Below are positions 17,569 through 27,283 of a DNA stretch of 64,000 nucleotides, piece by piece. The stretch's first letter is position 1. Each line of letters starts with the position of its first letter. This stretch comes from Desulfobacterales bacterium (lineage in GTDB: Bacteria; Desulfobacterota; Desulfobacteria; Desulfobacterales; JANQIE01), in the NCBI GenBank assembly GCA_028282295.1, contig JANQIE010000071.1, positions 1-64,000 on the forward strand, in the 5' to 3' direction. The notes beneath the pieces were generated by a model. It was not told the origin of the DNA, did no database searches, and worked only from the letters and a program-made list of their open reading frames with translations. The translations under genes and the position numbers were made by a program.

Positions 17569-20379
17569 ATGCTTGAAGAAACCCTGACACGACATAAAAA
17601 ACGATTCCAACAGTACAATTCCTTTCGTAAGGCGGTGTTTCGCCAATTGACGCCCAAGGAAAGCGATGTTGTGCTGCATCTGGTGCCATGGTTGTTGAGC
17701 GTCAATCATCCCCTTTGCCCGGGTTTCATCCCCGACCTTAAAAAACCATTCAAGATTTACGGCATTGAAAACCAGCCCGAAATCGCCAAGCGCGAGCCGG
17801 AATTCAAGCGGCGTTTCAAGATCATCGACCCCAGTCCGTTGCTGGCTTTGACCGCCCGTTTTTACATGATCCAGGGTCTGTATACCATTGGCAGTGTGGG
17901 GACGGTCAGCCAGACGCCTTTGTCTGATTGCGATATTTGGGTTTGTTACGACCAGCAGGACATCGATCAGGTCGGGTTGCTGCAATTGAATCAGAAAATC
18001 AACCTGGTGAAAGACTGGCTCGACTTGAATCTGCGCATGCCGATCTATTTTTTCCTGTCGAGTATCGATGATATCAAAAAAAATCATTTCGGCAACATGG
18101 ACAGCGAAAGCAGCGGCAGCACCCAGCGTAATATTCTCAAGGAGGAATTTTACCGCACCAGCGTGCTTATCTGCGGCAAGGTGCCGCTGTGGTGGATAGC
18201 GTGTGACGACGGCGGGCTGGAATGCTATGAGCCCGCGTTGACGGCCATCGCCAAGCAGCAATTCGACGGGCGGGACATTATCGACATGGGCAGTATTCAA
18301 GAGGTGCCACGCTATGAGTATTTCGGCAGTGCCCTCTGGCAATTGCACAAATCGCTTACCTTTCCCTTGAAGTCGATTTTCAAAATGATTTTGCTGAAGA
18401 TGCTGCTGCAAACCGCACCCCAACGGCTTATTTGCGATCGGCTGCGTGAGATGGTGCTGGTGCGGTCGAACGGCCGCGGTTTTCCCGATCCCGCGGTATT
18501 TACGATTCACAGTCTGTTTGCCTACTATGCCGGCCGGGGTGATACGGAAACGCTGAAATTTCTCAACGAGTGTTTTTATTTGCGGTGCAACAGCAAATCG
18601 AACCAACGCCAAACCATTATTAAAAACAAACTGTTTGCGCCGTTGTTAAAAAAATACGCCATTGACGCGCGCACCAAGCGTTATTTGGATCGATACGCCC
18701 AATGGGATTTTGGTGCACAAATTTCATTGGGGCACCGGCTGATTGAATTGTTGAGTCAAAGTTACGGCGACATCGCCGCGACCCATTGCGAAGAGGTTAG
18801 CGAGATCGACCAGCAGGAGGTCTCAATTTTGGGCCGCAAAATCGCCGCATGTTACAAACAGAGGCTGGACAAAATCCCGGTACTGCCCAAACCGTCGGGT
18901 GAGTTGAATCTGTCGGACCTGACGTTCAGTTTACAGGATCGCACCTGGTTTGTTTTCGTGGGTACAGATCGCAAAACACCGCTGGTATCCCACAACAATA
19001 TCATGTTTTGCATCGCCTTTATTGTTTGGAACAATCTTTTGGAGCCGGCCCGAATTCGCATGGCCCCCAATTCCTCCAGCGTCACGCTGCAGGAGATTAT
19101 CAATCTGGGCCTGAAAATGCGCGACTTTTTCGGGGTATACGATATTTCCGCCATCGAGTTTACGCATTTTCTCAAGGAAGAGCATCCGACCAAGGTCCTG
19201 GTGTCGGTCAGTTTTGAAAAATCGACCTGGGAAAAGGATATCAACGACTTTGGCGTAATTTATAAGAACAATTGGGGAGAAGGGTACGTAAAGCGGTTTA
19301 GCTCGCCGTATAAACTCGAATCCTTTTTGCGAAAATACAAGGTCGGCGGCCAACAGTTCGAGACGTCCTACTACTTGCAACGCAATTGCATGTCCTACGA
19401 AAAAATCATCGAGCGGACCAAACGGATCATCCAGGTGGGGCAGGGACGGCCGGTGCCGAATCCGGCGCAACCGCCGGCCGAGTTGCAAGAGGATCTGGAT
19501 GTACTTGTTGAACGCCGGGTGCGTCGCCTGAAAAACTATATTTCCCGCATGCCCAGTTTGTCCACCACGGCGACCAAGGTGATCGAGATTTGTAATCGTC
19601 CGACCACTTCGCCCAACGATCTGAACCGGGTGATTTCCCTCGATCCGATTTTGACCGGTCATGTGCTGCGTCTGGTCAATTCGGCGTACCACTATTTGTT
19701 CAATCGGGTCACGTCGTTGACGCGCGCCATCATTATGCTGGGGATCAACACGGTTAAAAACCTGGCCTTGAGTAAAGCCATCTTTGAAATTATCGGCGAG
19801 AAAGAATATTTCCGCGCGTTGAAAATGGATATTTTCTGGACCCATTCGATCACCGTGGGCGTGACCGCCAAATCGATCGCCGCCATCAAAGGCATCCCTC
19901 TGGCCGAGCTGGAAGAATACTTTGTGGCCGGCCTGCTGCACGATTTGGGCAAGATTCCGTTAAACAACCGCTTTCCCGATGAATACTCGCAAGCCCTGGA
20001 GTCGCGGGCAATCGACGACGGTCCCATGCACCGGGCCGAAAACTTGATCTTTGGCATTGATCACTGTATGGTGGGCAAGTTGATCGCCGAAAAGTGGCAA
20101 CTTAACGAAACCATGATGGATTCCCTCGGCTGTCACCATGATTGGCGACAGGCGGGCGAAGAGAACCAGAAACTGGTTTCGATTGTTGCCCTGGCCGATG
20201 CTTACGCCAATAGTTTCGAAAACGGTAACGCGAATACCGATCCACCTGAAAATCCCATCATGAACCGGTTACTTGATGATGTCGATATCGAATGGTCCGC
20301 CCTGCTCGAACTGCGAGGCAGTGTTGAGAAAGAAATTGAAAACGCGAAGGCATTCCTGAACAAAACCAAAAAGCGCTAA
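17569..20379 (+). CDS. Class I adenylate cyclase fused to a C-terminal HDOD domain
   Basis: 936 residues. Residues about 1-630 resemble the enterobacterial class I adenylate cyclase CyaA, which makes cAMP from ATP: the nucleotidyltransferase core reads MIQGLYTIGSVGTVSQ then LSDCDIWVC (Gly108-Ser109 and Asp120/Asp122 as the metal pair), followed by SSGSTQRNILKEEFYRTSV and WWIACDD, all matching conserved CyaA blocks. In CyaA the C-terminus is a regulatory region; here it is replaced from about residue 645 by an HDOD domain (YISRMPSLSTTATKVIEIC, VNSAYHYLFNRVTSLTRAI, AGLLHDLGKIPLNNRF). The fusion implies that HDOD signalling controls cyclase activity, or the reverse (inference). An MBL-fold hydrolase follows 47 bp downstream, and several cNMP-binding proteins are encoded at 32 and 46 kb. 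Confidence 0.88.
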   Translation: MLEETLTRHKKRFQQYNSFRKAVFRQLTPKESDVVLHLVPWLLSVNHPLCPGFIPDLKKPFKIYGIENQPEIAKREPEFKRRFKIIDPSPLLALTARFYMIQGLYTIGSVGTVSQTPLSDCDIWVCYDQQDIDQVGLLQLNQKINLVKDWLDLNLRMPIYFFLSSIDDIKKNHFGNMDSESSGSTQRNILKEEFYRTSVLICGKVPLWWIACDDGGLECYEPALTAIAKQQFDGRDIIDMGSIQEVPRYEYFGSALWQLHKSLTFPLKSIFKMILLKMLLQTAPQRLICDRLREMVLVRSNGRGFPDPAVFTIHSLFAYYAGRGDTETLKFLNECFYLRCNSKSNQRQTIIKNKLFAPLLKKYAIDARTKRYLDRYAQWDFGAQISLGHRLIELLSQSYGDIAATHCEEVSEIDQQEVSILGRKIAACYKQRLDKIPVLPKPSGELNLSDLTFSLQDRTWFVFVGTDRKTPLVSHNNIMFCIAFIVWNNLLEPARIRMAPNSSSVTLQEIINLGLKMRDFFGVYDISAIEFTHFLKEEHPTKVLVSVSFEKSTWEKDINDFGVIYKNNWGEGYVKRFSSPYKLESFLRKYKVGGQQFETSYYLQRNCMSYEKIIERTKRIIQVGQGRPVPNPAQPPAELQEDLDVLVERRVRRLKNYISRMPSLSTTATKVIEICNRPTTSPNDLNRVISLDPILTGHVLRLVNSAYHYLFNRVTSLTRAIIMLGINTVKNLALSKAIFEIIGEKEYFRALKMDIFWTHSITVGVTAKSIAAIKGIPLAELEEYFVAGLLHDLGKIPLNNRFPDEYSQALESRAIDDGPMHRAENLIFGIDHCMVGKLIAEKWQLNETMMDSLGCHHDWRQAGEENQKLVSIVALADAYANSFENGNANTDPPENPIMNRLLDDVDIEWSALLELRGSVEKEIENAKAFLNKTKKR

Positions 20380-20426
20380 ACGAATACTTCAATTCTGGTA
20401 TTGCCTGGTGAAAGGCCGGTAAAGAT

Positions 20427-21344
20427 ATGATCGTCAAATTCTGGGGTGTGCGAGGCTCGATTCCCTGTCCGGGGCCACAAACGGTTAAATACGGCGGCAA
20501 CACGGCCTGCATTGAATTGCGGTTTCCGGATATCGATCGGTTCGTGATCATCGATGCCGGTTCGGGAATCCGCGAATTGAGCAATCAAATCATGCGCGAA
20601 GCCAAAACCAGGGGGCCGATCCGGACCGAACTTTTTTTGACCCACACGCACTGGGACCACATCATGGGGTTCCCCTTTTTCACCCCTATATTTACCGAGG
20701 ACGCCCGTATCAAAATTTACGGGCCGGTGGCTATCGACGATAACAGTTTGGAGGAAATTCTGGGCGGCCTGCTGACCTATCGTTATTTTCCGATTCGCCA
20801 AAAGGAGCTGACGTCCCATATCGACTACATCGATCTGCAGGAAGGCCGTTACGATCTGGGCGACGGTTTGCATTTATCGGCCAAATACCTGAATCATCCG
20901 ATCCTGTGCCTCGGCTATCGTTTTTCCTACAAGGGTAAAGTCGTGACAACGGTTTATGACACCGAGCCGTTTCGCAATCTGTTCTGCACTGATCCCACCG
21001 ATCCTTCCTACGACGCGGCCATGGCCCAGGAAGGCGCCGAGGTGGCGGCCGAGGAAAACCAGCGGGTTGAGCGGTTTTTTGCCGACTCGGATCTGATTAT
21101 CCACGATGTTCAATATACCCAGGCCGAGTACGACAATTCGCGAATCGGTTGGGGCCACAGCAGTATCGACCACGCCATTGCCGCCGGTAAACGTTCCAAT
21201 GTCAAACGGCTGGCCTTGTTTCACCATGAGCCTGAACGACCGGACGCGGAGATCGACCAATTGGCCGCGATCCATTGCAGGGCCGGCGACCAGGACGACA
21301 TGGAAGTCTTTTTTGCCCGCGAAGGGATGGAAATAGAAATATAG
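20427..21344 (+). CDS. MBL-fold metal-dependent hydrolase
   Basis: 305 residues of the metallo-beta-lactamase superfamily: an opening KFWGVRGSIPCPGP and YGGNTACIELR typical of one MBL subfamily, metal motif THTHWDHIMGFPFF (HxHxDH), later His/Asp ligands in LNHPILCLGYR, VYDTE, LIIHDVQYT and a final HHEPERPD. No signal peptide, so cytoplasmic. The substrate is unknown; some relatives are phosphodiesterases or quorum-signal hydrolases. It directly follows the cyclase-HDOD gene (47 bp), so a role in cyclic-nucleotide turnover is an attractive but untested guess. The ribosome site is GAAAGG. Confidence 0.85.
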   Translation: MIVKFWGVRGSIPCPGPQTVKYGGNTACIELRFPDIDRFVIIDAGSGIRELSNQIMREAKTRGPIRTELFLTHTHWDHIMGFPFFTPIFTEDARIKIYGPVAIDDNSLEEILGGLLTYRYFPIRQKELTSHIDYIDLQEGRYDLGDGLHLSAKYLNHPILCLGYRFSYKGKVVTTVYDTEPFRNLFCTDPTDPSYDAAMAQEGAEVAAEENQRVERFFADSDLIIHDVQYTQAEYDNSRIGWGHSSIDHAIAAGKRSNVKRLALFHHEPERPDAEIDQLAAIHCRAGDQDDMEVFFAREGMEIEI

Positions 21345-21499
21345 TTGCCGAGATGATGAGCCCTCACAACGTGTCAGTCAAGTGAACCTCTTCGGCTTTT
21401 TCGTAAATCGAAATCAGACCGTTTGAAATCCGGATCGGTTTGGAGTATAGATTGCGCTTTTCAATTAACTAACGGCGCAAATCAAGGGTAAGGACTTGC

Positions 21500-21814
21500 A
21501 TGATTGATCTAAAAGGATTTCAAAAACGGTTTTTGCGGGCCGCGGCCCATCAGTTGAAACCGGTTGTGTTGGTCGGACAAAAAGGGCTGACCGGGGCGGT
21601 TTTGGCGAGTATCGAAGAGGCCCTGAATCGACATGAGCTGATCAAAATCAAATTTATCGAAATAAAGGACAAGGCGATCAAGAACGATCTGTTGCATCAG
21701 ATTGTTGAACAAAAGTGTTGCGCCGAAGTAGGCACGGTGGGGCATGTGGCGATTCTGTATCGTCGCCAGAAAGATCCCCGGAAAAGAAAAATCGCCTTAC
21801 CAACCAGGGCCTGA
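21500..21814 (+). CDS. yhbY: YhbY-family CRM domain RNA-binding protein
   Basis: 104 residues forming a single CRM domain, with the RNA-contacting GxxG loop in VVLVGQKGLTGAVLASI, then EALNRHELIKIKFI and the strand VGTVGHVAILYRR. E. coli YhbY associates with pre-50S ribosomal particles, so a role in large-subunit assembly is likely. Monocistronic appearance: 155 bp after the MBL gene and followed by a terminator-like stem at its stop codon. Confidence 0.93.
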   Translation: MIDLKGFQKRFLRAAAHQLKPVVLVGQKGLTGAVLASIEEALNRHELIKIKFIEIKDKAIKNDLLHQIVEQKCCAEVGTVGHVAILYRRQKDPRKRKIALPTRA

Positions 21815-21833
21815 GGATGAGCCCTCTTTTTTT
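21806..21833 (+). terminator. Rho-independent terminator of yhbY
   Basis: Stem AGGGC/GCCCT with a 10-nt loop overlaps the stop codon and is followed by CTTTTTTTT. Confidence 0.6.
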
Positions 21834-22572
21834 AGGCGGGACAATTGCATTTGGAAATTATCCTGGAAGGTCATTGTCGTTTTGATTCGGGACCCCGGCT
21901 TTCGCCGGGGTGACACTTTTCTGGCTTTTATTTCGAACTACCGAATCAGCCGTACTTACGATCAGGGGCTGTCGGGCCAAAATGACCTGAATCCGGGCGC
22001 CAAAGCGTCCATTTCCGGATAGACACGAGATCGTTTATTGCCATGGCTTTTTTAATGTCCTTTCTTTACGACCGAATGGGATTATGTTAAAGGAATACGA
22101 TTTTTTGCGCGAATCCTGAGACGTGAAAGGATAGTGAAAATCAAGATTTATGAATTAAGATTTAAACATTGCGGATGGCGCGCGTTTATATGCTGGTGTC
22201 CATCCGGAAATAGTAGGTTTTGGTTCCCGGCAAGGCCCGAGCATTTTTAAAACCGCAGGCATAGCGAGCTATGTCGAGGATTTAAAAAATGCGAGAACGT
22301 CGCCGGGGACCAAAAGATGCTATTTCCGGATGGGCACATGCTGACAGCATACCTTGTTTCTTAATCATTATTGCAAATTGGCGAGAACGCCGCCGGGGAC
22401 CAAAAGATGCTATTAACCCGGCAATGAAATACCTTTAAAAGTGTGATTCCGGCGAGCGCCGGAATCAAGCGTCAATCCTGGATGCCGGATCAAGTCCGGC
22501 ATGACGAAGGCTTACATATTTAGTCGCCGGTTTAATATTTCCGGATGGACACTAATTCACCAAAGGACCACG
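21834..22572. other. Repeat-rich intergenic region upstream of ispF
   Basis: No gene seen in about 740 bp. In order: a GGACCCCGGC-TTCGCCGGGG palindrome (about 21890-21914), an intact MITE-like element (22196-22337), a loose right half of the same element (about 22380-22416), palindromes ATTCCGGCGAGCGCCGGAAT (about 22446) and ATGCCGGATCAAGTCCGGCAT (about 22482), and a second loose right end TATTTCCGGATGGACAC (22536-22552) directly before ispF. The layout looks like one MITE copy interrupted by other repeats. Confidence 0.7.
22196..22337. repeat. MITE-like element (GTGTCCATCCGGAAATAG family)
   Basis: Inverted ends GTGTCCATCCGGAAATAG and CTATTTCCGGATGGGCAC (one mismatch) bound 142 bp that include internal TTTAAAA and GCGAGAACG blocks seen in the other copies. 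Confidence 0.8.
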
Positions 22573-23046
22573 ATGCGGATTGGACAAGGCTATGATGTAC
22601 ACCAGCTTGTCGAGGGACGGCAACTGATCCTCGGTGGCGTGCCCATCGCGTTTGAAAAGGGGTTGCTGGGCCACTCGGATGCCGATGTTCTGGTGCACGC
22701 GGTGTGTGACGCGTTGCTGGGGGCGGCCGGTCTGAACGATATCGGTCATCACTTCCCTGATTCCGATGCGCGCTACAAAGGGATCAGCAGCCTGAAATTG
22801 CTCCAATCCGTTTGCACGTTGCTGGCTGAAAACGCGTATCGCATCGTCAATATCGACGCCACTGTGTTCGCCCAGGCGCCCAGACTGGCCCCCTACCGCG
22901 AACAGATGCGCGATCAATTGGCTGCCGCCATGCACCTGGCGTGCGGCCGGATCAACATCAAGGCGACCACCACCGAAGGCCTGGGCCCTTTTGGCCGGGG
23001 CGAGGGGATCGGCGCCATGTGCATCGCCCTGCTTCGATCGCTGTAA
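22573..23046 (+). CDS. ispF: 2-C-methyl-D-erythritol 2,4-cyclodiphosphate synthase
   Basis: 157 residues, the normal IspF length; it cyclises CDP-methylerythritol 2-phosphate in the non-mevalonate isoprenoid pathway. Landmarks: metal site GYDVHQL (Asp8/His10), [44 protein letters not shown] and the C-terminal [20 protein letters not shown] start at ATG 22573 behind AAAGGA; the ORF-track start at 22501 reads through a MITE end. It is not fused to or adjacent to ispD here; cysS follows 49 bp later. Confidence 0.97.
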   Translation: MRIGQGYDVHQLVEGRQLILGGVPIAFEKGLLGHSDADVLVHAVCDALLGAAGLNDIGHHFPDSDARYKGISSLKLLQSVCTLLAENAYRIVNIDATVFAQAPRLAPYREQMRDQLAAAMHLACGRINIKATTTEGLGPFGRGEGIGAMCIALLRSL

Positions 23047-23095
23047 GGCTACCGCGGATTACCGGATTTAGTGTGTATGGAAAGGGAAATGGAAA

Positions 23096-24544
23096 ATGCC
23101 TATTCGTGTCTATAATACGTTGCAGAAGAAAAAAGAAACATTCGAACCCATCACAAGCGGTAAAGTCCGCATCTATGTCTGTGGTCCCACGGTTTACGAC
23201 TCCTGTCATATCGGCCATGCCCGCAGCGTGGTTGTTTTCGACGTCATCACCCGCTACTTCGAGGCCCAGGGCTACGACGTCACCTATGTTCGCAATTTTA
23301 CCGATATCGACGACAAGATCATCAACCGCGCCCGGGAACTGAATATCGAAACCACCGCCCTGGCTGAAAAATACATCGATGAGTTTTACACCGACATGGA
23401 CGCCCTGAACGTAAAGCGCGCCACCATCGAACCCAAGGCGACCGAGCATATCGACCAGATCATCGGCATCGTGGAAAAACTGATCGCTCAAAACAACGCC
23501 TACGAAGTCGACGGGGATGTCTACTTTGCCGTGGAAAGTTTTGCCGACTACGGCAGACTGTCCGGCCGCCGCCTGGAAGACATGGAGGCCGGTGCGCGGA
23601 TCGATGTTGACAAGCGCAAAAAAAATCCCTTTGATTTTGCCTTGTGGAAAAAAGCCAAACCGGGCGAACCATTCTGGGAAAGCCCCTGGGGACAGGGCCG
23701 GCCGGGGTGGCACATCGAATGTTCCGCCATGAGCTCGAACTATCTGGGGCAGACTTTTGACATTCACGGCGGCGGCAAGGACCTGATTTTTCCGCACCAT
23801 GAAAATGAAATCGCCCAGTCCGAAGCGGCTTCCGGCCATCCGTTTGCCAAGTACTGGCTGCATAACGGATTCGTCAATATCGACCAGGAGAAAATGTCCA
23901 AGTCCCTGGGTAATTTTTTAATGATCAAGGATGTGCTGCAATCCTATCATCCCGAAGCCGTACGGCTGTTTTTACTTTCCAATCACTACCGCAGTCCCAT
24001 CGATTACTCCACCCGGGCCATCACCGAGGCGGAGGCCGGGCTCGACAAATTGTACGCCGCCTTGCAACGTGCCGCCGAGGTTGCGCAGTTGCCCGCCGAG
24101 AGCGACGTGCCGCCGGGCGATACCTGGGCCCGCTTTTGCGAAGCGATGAATGACGACTTCAACACGGCGCGCGGTATCGGTGTGCTGTTCGAAGCGGTGC
24201 GCGAAATGAACCGTATGCTGGACATGGCCGCCAAAACCGGCAAGGCCATCCGGGACGCGGATAAACACCGGCTGGCGGTTATCCGCGCCGACTTGAAAAA
24301 CGCCGGGTCGGTTCTGGGCATTTTCAATCTGGAACCGGCCGATTACTTCGGCCGGAAACAGGATGACGCCCTGAAGCGACAGCAGATCGATCCGGCCCAA
24401 ATCGATCAGCTCGTCGAACAGCGCACAGCAGCCCGCAACGCCAAGGACTGGGACACCGCCGACCGGATCCGCAAGCAGTTGGACGAGATGAACGTGGTCA
24501 TCGAAGACCGGCCGGACGGGACGGTGTGGAAAATACTGTCATAA
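23096..24544 (+). CDS. cysS: Cysteinyl-tRNA synthetase
   Basis: 482 residues charging tRNA-Cys. The class I motifs are present: zinc Cys in IYVCGPTVYDSCHIGHARS (HIGH motif about 31-34), the second zinc ligands in GWHIECSAMSSNYLGQTFDIHGGG..HHENE, and KMSKS (EKMSKSLGNF about 265). The C-terminal DALR-type anticodon domain is complete. It lies between ispF and uvrB on the same strand (49- and 30-bp gaps), probably co-transcribed. Confidence 0.97.
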   Translation: MPIRVYNTLQKKKETFEPITSGKVRIYVCGPTVYDSCHIGHARSVVVFDVITRYFEAQGYDVTYVRNFTDIDDKIINRARELNIETTALAEKYIDEFYTDMDALNVKRATIEPKATEHIDQIIGIVEKLIAQNNAYEVDGDVYFAVESFADYGRLSGRRLEDMEAGARIDVDKRKKNPFDFALWKKAKPGEPFWESPWGQGRPGWHIECSAMSSNYLGQTFDIHGGGKDLIFPHHENEIAQSEAASGHPFAKYWLHNGFVNIDQEKMSKSLGNFLMIKDVLQSYHPEAVRLFLLSNHYRSPIDYSTRAITEAEAGLDKLYAALQRAAEVAQLPAESDVPPGDTWARFCEAMNDDFNTARGIGVLFEAVREMNRMLDMAAKTGKAIRDADKHRLAVIRADLKNAGSVLGIFNLEPADYFGRKQDDALKRQQIDPAQIDQLVEQRTAARNAKDWDTADRIRKQLDEMNVVIEDRPDGTVWKILS

Positions 24545-24574
24545 ACGCGTGCCAATCCGAGATAGAGAAGCATC

Positions 24575-26560
24575 ATGCCGCCATTTACGATCGTTTCCGA
24601 TTTCGAGCCCCGAGGGGATCAGCCCAAAGCCATTGCAACCCTGAGCCGCAACATTGAAAACGGCGCCCAGGACCAGGTTTTGCTCGGTGTCACCGGGTCC
24701 GGCAAGACCTTTTCGGTGGCCAATGTGATTGCCACGGTGCAGCGGCCGACGCTGGTGCTGGCGCCGAACAAAACCCTGGCCGCGCAATTGTACAACGAAT
24801 TTAAAATGCTTTTCCCGCACAATGCGGTCGAGTATTTTGTCAGTTACTACGATTACTATCAACCTGAAGCCTACATCCCGACCAGCGACACCTACATTCA
24901 AAAAGACTCCTCGATCAACGACATGATCGATAAACTGCGGCATTCGGCCACCCGTTCGGTCCTGTCACGCCGGGATGTCCTGGTGGTCGCCAGCGTGTCT
25001 TGTATTTTTGGCCTGGGCGCGCCCGAAGACTACCTGGCCATGCGCATCGACCTGCAGAACGACGAAGAGCTGTCGCGCGAAACCCTGTTGCACAAACTGG
25101 TGGAGATGCAGTACGAGCGCAACGACTTCGATTTTCATCGCGGCGTGTTCAGGGTTCGCGGCGACCGGGTGGAGATATTCCCGGCCTACGAGGAAGAGCA
25201 GGCCCTGCGCATCGATTTTTTTGGCGATCAAATCGAGGGGATTGCCGAAATCGATCCCCTCAAAGGGGATGTGTTGCAGCGCCTGGATGGCGTGACGCTG
25301 TTTCCGGCCAGCCACTACGTGATGCAGAAGCCGACCCTGAAACGGGCGGTCGGAACCGTCAAAAGCGAACTGAAGCAGCGCGTAGCATTGTTCCGCGATC
25401 AAAACAAATTGATCGAAGCGCAAAGAATCGAGGAACGGACCAACTTTGATCTGGAAATGATGCTCGAAATCGGCTACTGCAACGGCATCGAAAACTACTC
25501 GCGCCACTTTACGGGCCGACGCCCCGGCCAGCCCCCCCCGACCCTGCTCGATTACTTCCCCGAAGACTTTCTGCTTTTTGTCGACGAAAGTCATATTGCC
25601 TTGCCGCAGCTCAGGGCCATGTACAAAGGCGACCGGTCCCGTAAAGCGACCCTGGTGGAATATGGCTTTCGTTTGCCGTCGGCCCTGGATAACCGTCCGC
25701 TGAAATTCGAAGAGGTGGTCGCCAAGATCAACCAGACGGTCTATGTCTCGGCCACGCCGGCCGACTACGAAATGGAAAAAGGGGGCGATCAACTGGTTGA
25801 ACAGATTGTCCGCCCCACCGGTCTGCTCGACCCGGCCATTATCGTGCGCAGTGCGAAGAATCAGGTGGACGATCTGTATGACGAGATTGCCAAGCGGATA
25901 AAGCGCCGGGAACGGGTGCTGGTAACCACCCTCACCAAACGCATGGCGGAAGACCTGTCCGAGTATTACGCGGATCTCGGGGTTAAAATCCGGTACCTGC
26001 ATTCGGACATCAGCACCCTTGAACGCATGGATATCATCAGGGACCTGCGCATCGGGCTTTTTGACGTGCTGGTGGGTATCAACCTGCTGCGCGAGGGCCT
26101 CGACATCCCCGAGGTTTCCCTGGTGGCGGTTATGGACGCCGACAAGGAGGGCTTTTTGCGGTCGACCCGTTCGCTGATCCAGACCTGCGGCCGCGCGGCC
26201 CGCAACGCCAACGGCCTGGTGATTTTATACGGCGACAACATCACCGGATCGATGCAAAAGGCGGTGGACGAGACCGTGAGACGCCGCAAGATCCAACAGG
26301 ACTACAACATTGAGCACAAGATCGAGCCGGCAACCATCGAAAAAGAGATTACATCGGTTTTCGAAGACTTGACCTCCCAGGAAGAAACCTCGCTCAAAGT
26401 GGCCGAGGAGCCCACGTCCTACGGCAACACCGATTCGTTGGATAAAATCATCGCCGGTCTGGAGAAAGAGATGACGGCCGCCGCCAAGGCGCTTGAGTTT
26501 GAAAAAGCGGCTGAGCTGCGCGACCGGATCAAGAAATTGCGGGAACTGGTGGTGTTTTGA
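24575..26560 (+). CDS. uvrB: UvrABC excinuclease subunit B
   Basis: 661 residues, full length. UvrB is the helicase-like damage-verifying subunit of nucleotide excision repair. Walker [15 protein letters not shown] (about 40), the beta-hairpin region [12 protein letters not shown], Walker [15 protein letters not shown], helicase motifs [23 protein letters not shown], and a C-terminal UVR domain ([31 protein letters not shown]) that contacts UvrC. uvrC lies downstream at 27.3 kb, separated by repeat-laden DNA. Confidence 0.98.
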   Translation: MPPFTIVSDFEPRGDQPKAIATLSRNIENGAQDQVLLGVTGSGKTFSVANVIATVQRPTLVLAPNKTLAAQLYNEFKMLFPHNAVEYFVSYYDYYQPEAYIPTSDTYIQKDSSINDMIDKLRHSATRSVLSRRDVLVVASVSCIFGLGAPEDYLAMRIDLQNDEELSRETLLHKLVEMQYERNDFDFHRGVFRVRGDRVEIFPAYEEEQALRIDFFGDQIEGIAEIDPLKGDVLQRLDGVTLFPASHYVMQKPTLKRAVGTVKSELKQRVALFRDQNKLIEAQRIEERTNFDLEMMLEIGYCNGIENYSRHFTGRRPGQPPPTLLDYFPEDFLLFVDESHIALPQLRAMYKGDRSRKATLVEYGFRLPSALDNRPLKFEEVVAKINQTVYVSATPADYEMEKGGDQLVEQIVRPTGLLDPAIIVRSAKNQVDDLYDEIAKRIKRRERVLVTTLTKRMAEDLSEYYADLGVKIRYLHSDISTLERMDIIRDLRIGLFDVLVGINLLREGLDIPEVSLVAVMDADKEGFLRSTRSLIQTCGRAARNANGLVILYGDNITGSMQKAVDETVRRRKIQQDYNIEHKIEPATIEKEITSVFEDLTSQEETSLKVAEEPTSYGNTDSLDKIIAGLEKEMTAAAKALEFEKAAELRDRIKKLRELVVF

Positions 26561-26691
26561 GGTTTGAGGTTTGACGTTTGAAACTGGAAACTGGAAACTT
26601 GGAAAAGGGATTCCAGAGTGATTTTGATCGCTTCGCTATGAATTGAAATGCAACCGTTTACGGGGTAGACAATCCACGGACTTATGCTAAC

Positions 26692-26776
26692 TAGTGTCCA
26701 TCCGGAAATAGCATCTTTTGGCCCACGGCTGCGTTCTCGCATTGAACCAAAATCTACTATTTCCGGATGGACACTA
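26692..26776. repeat. Short MITE-like element
   Basis: TAGTGTCCATCCGGAAATAG and CTATTTCCGGATGGACACTA are perfect 20-bp inverted ends around a core of about 45 bp; an internally deleted form of the 142-165-bp copies. TA flanks resemble a TA target duplication. Confidence 0.85.
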
Positions 26777-26793
26777 TGCTAACTATGTTTCCA

Positions 26794-27190
26794 ATCAACG
26801 TCATTAACTTAAAACGGTGACCCAGGGCTTTTGCCTGGAGCCGACATCTGTAAGACGCCCTACCGTTGCGGCGAGCCGCCGGAACGGGCAATTTGCGCAT
26901 ATAGGGACATTTCCTGGATTCCCGCCTGCGCGGGAATCCAGGAGATATCGCAAAAATGCCTAGATGTCATTGTCGGGCTTCGACATGCAGTTTTGCTCAC
27001 ATTGTTGTTCATTTTTTCTTAGCTTGTGTCCATCCGGAAATGGTAGATTTTGGCTCAGGCCAAGGCCGCAGCGAGTTTGAAACCGCAGGCGTAGCCTTGC
27101 TACGTCGCAAGAACATGAATGGCTACGCCATTATTTCAAATTCGTGAGAACGCCGGCCTGGGCCAAAAGATGCCATTTCCGGATGGACAC
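26794..27190. repeat. Long intergenic repeat cassette, copy 1
   Basis: Colinear with 42424-42877: shared blocks include CAACGTCATTAACTTAAAAC, TTTGCCTGGAGCCGACAT, GGCAATTTGCGCATATAGGG, the palindrome CTGGATTCCCGCCTGCGCGG, GTTCATTTTTTCTTAGC, and a 165-bp MITE (27026-27190) at its right end. Confidence 0.8.
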
Positions 27191-27283
27191 TAGCTTGACG
27201 GCTATGGGCTAAAAACCCTGCGCTACATCTCTTCGACTCATCGGATTGTTTAAGTTAATGACATTGAGTTTCCAATTTCAGTC

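Larger units (their letters stand above)
26561..27283. other. Repeat-filled intergenic region between uvrB and uvrC
   Basis: No gene seen in about 720 bp. It holds a short MITE copy (26692-26776) and one copy of a roughly 400-bp cassette (26794-27190) that recurs at 42.4-42.9 kb and itself ends in a longer MITE copy. Confidence 0.75.

Noticed and set aside
18931-19941. 336-aa minus-strand ORF opposite the cyclase-HDOD gene
   Set aside because: Antisense shadow; composition typical of reversed coding DNA.
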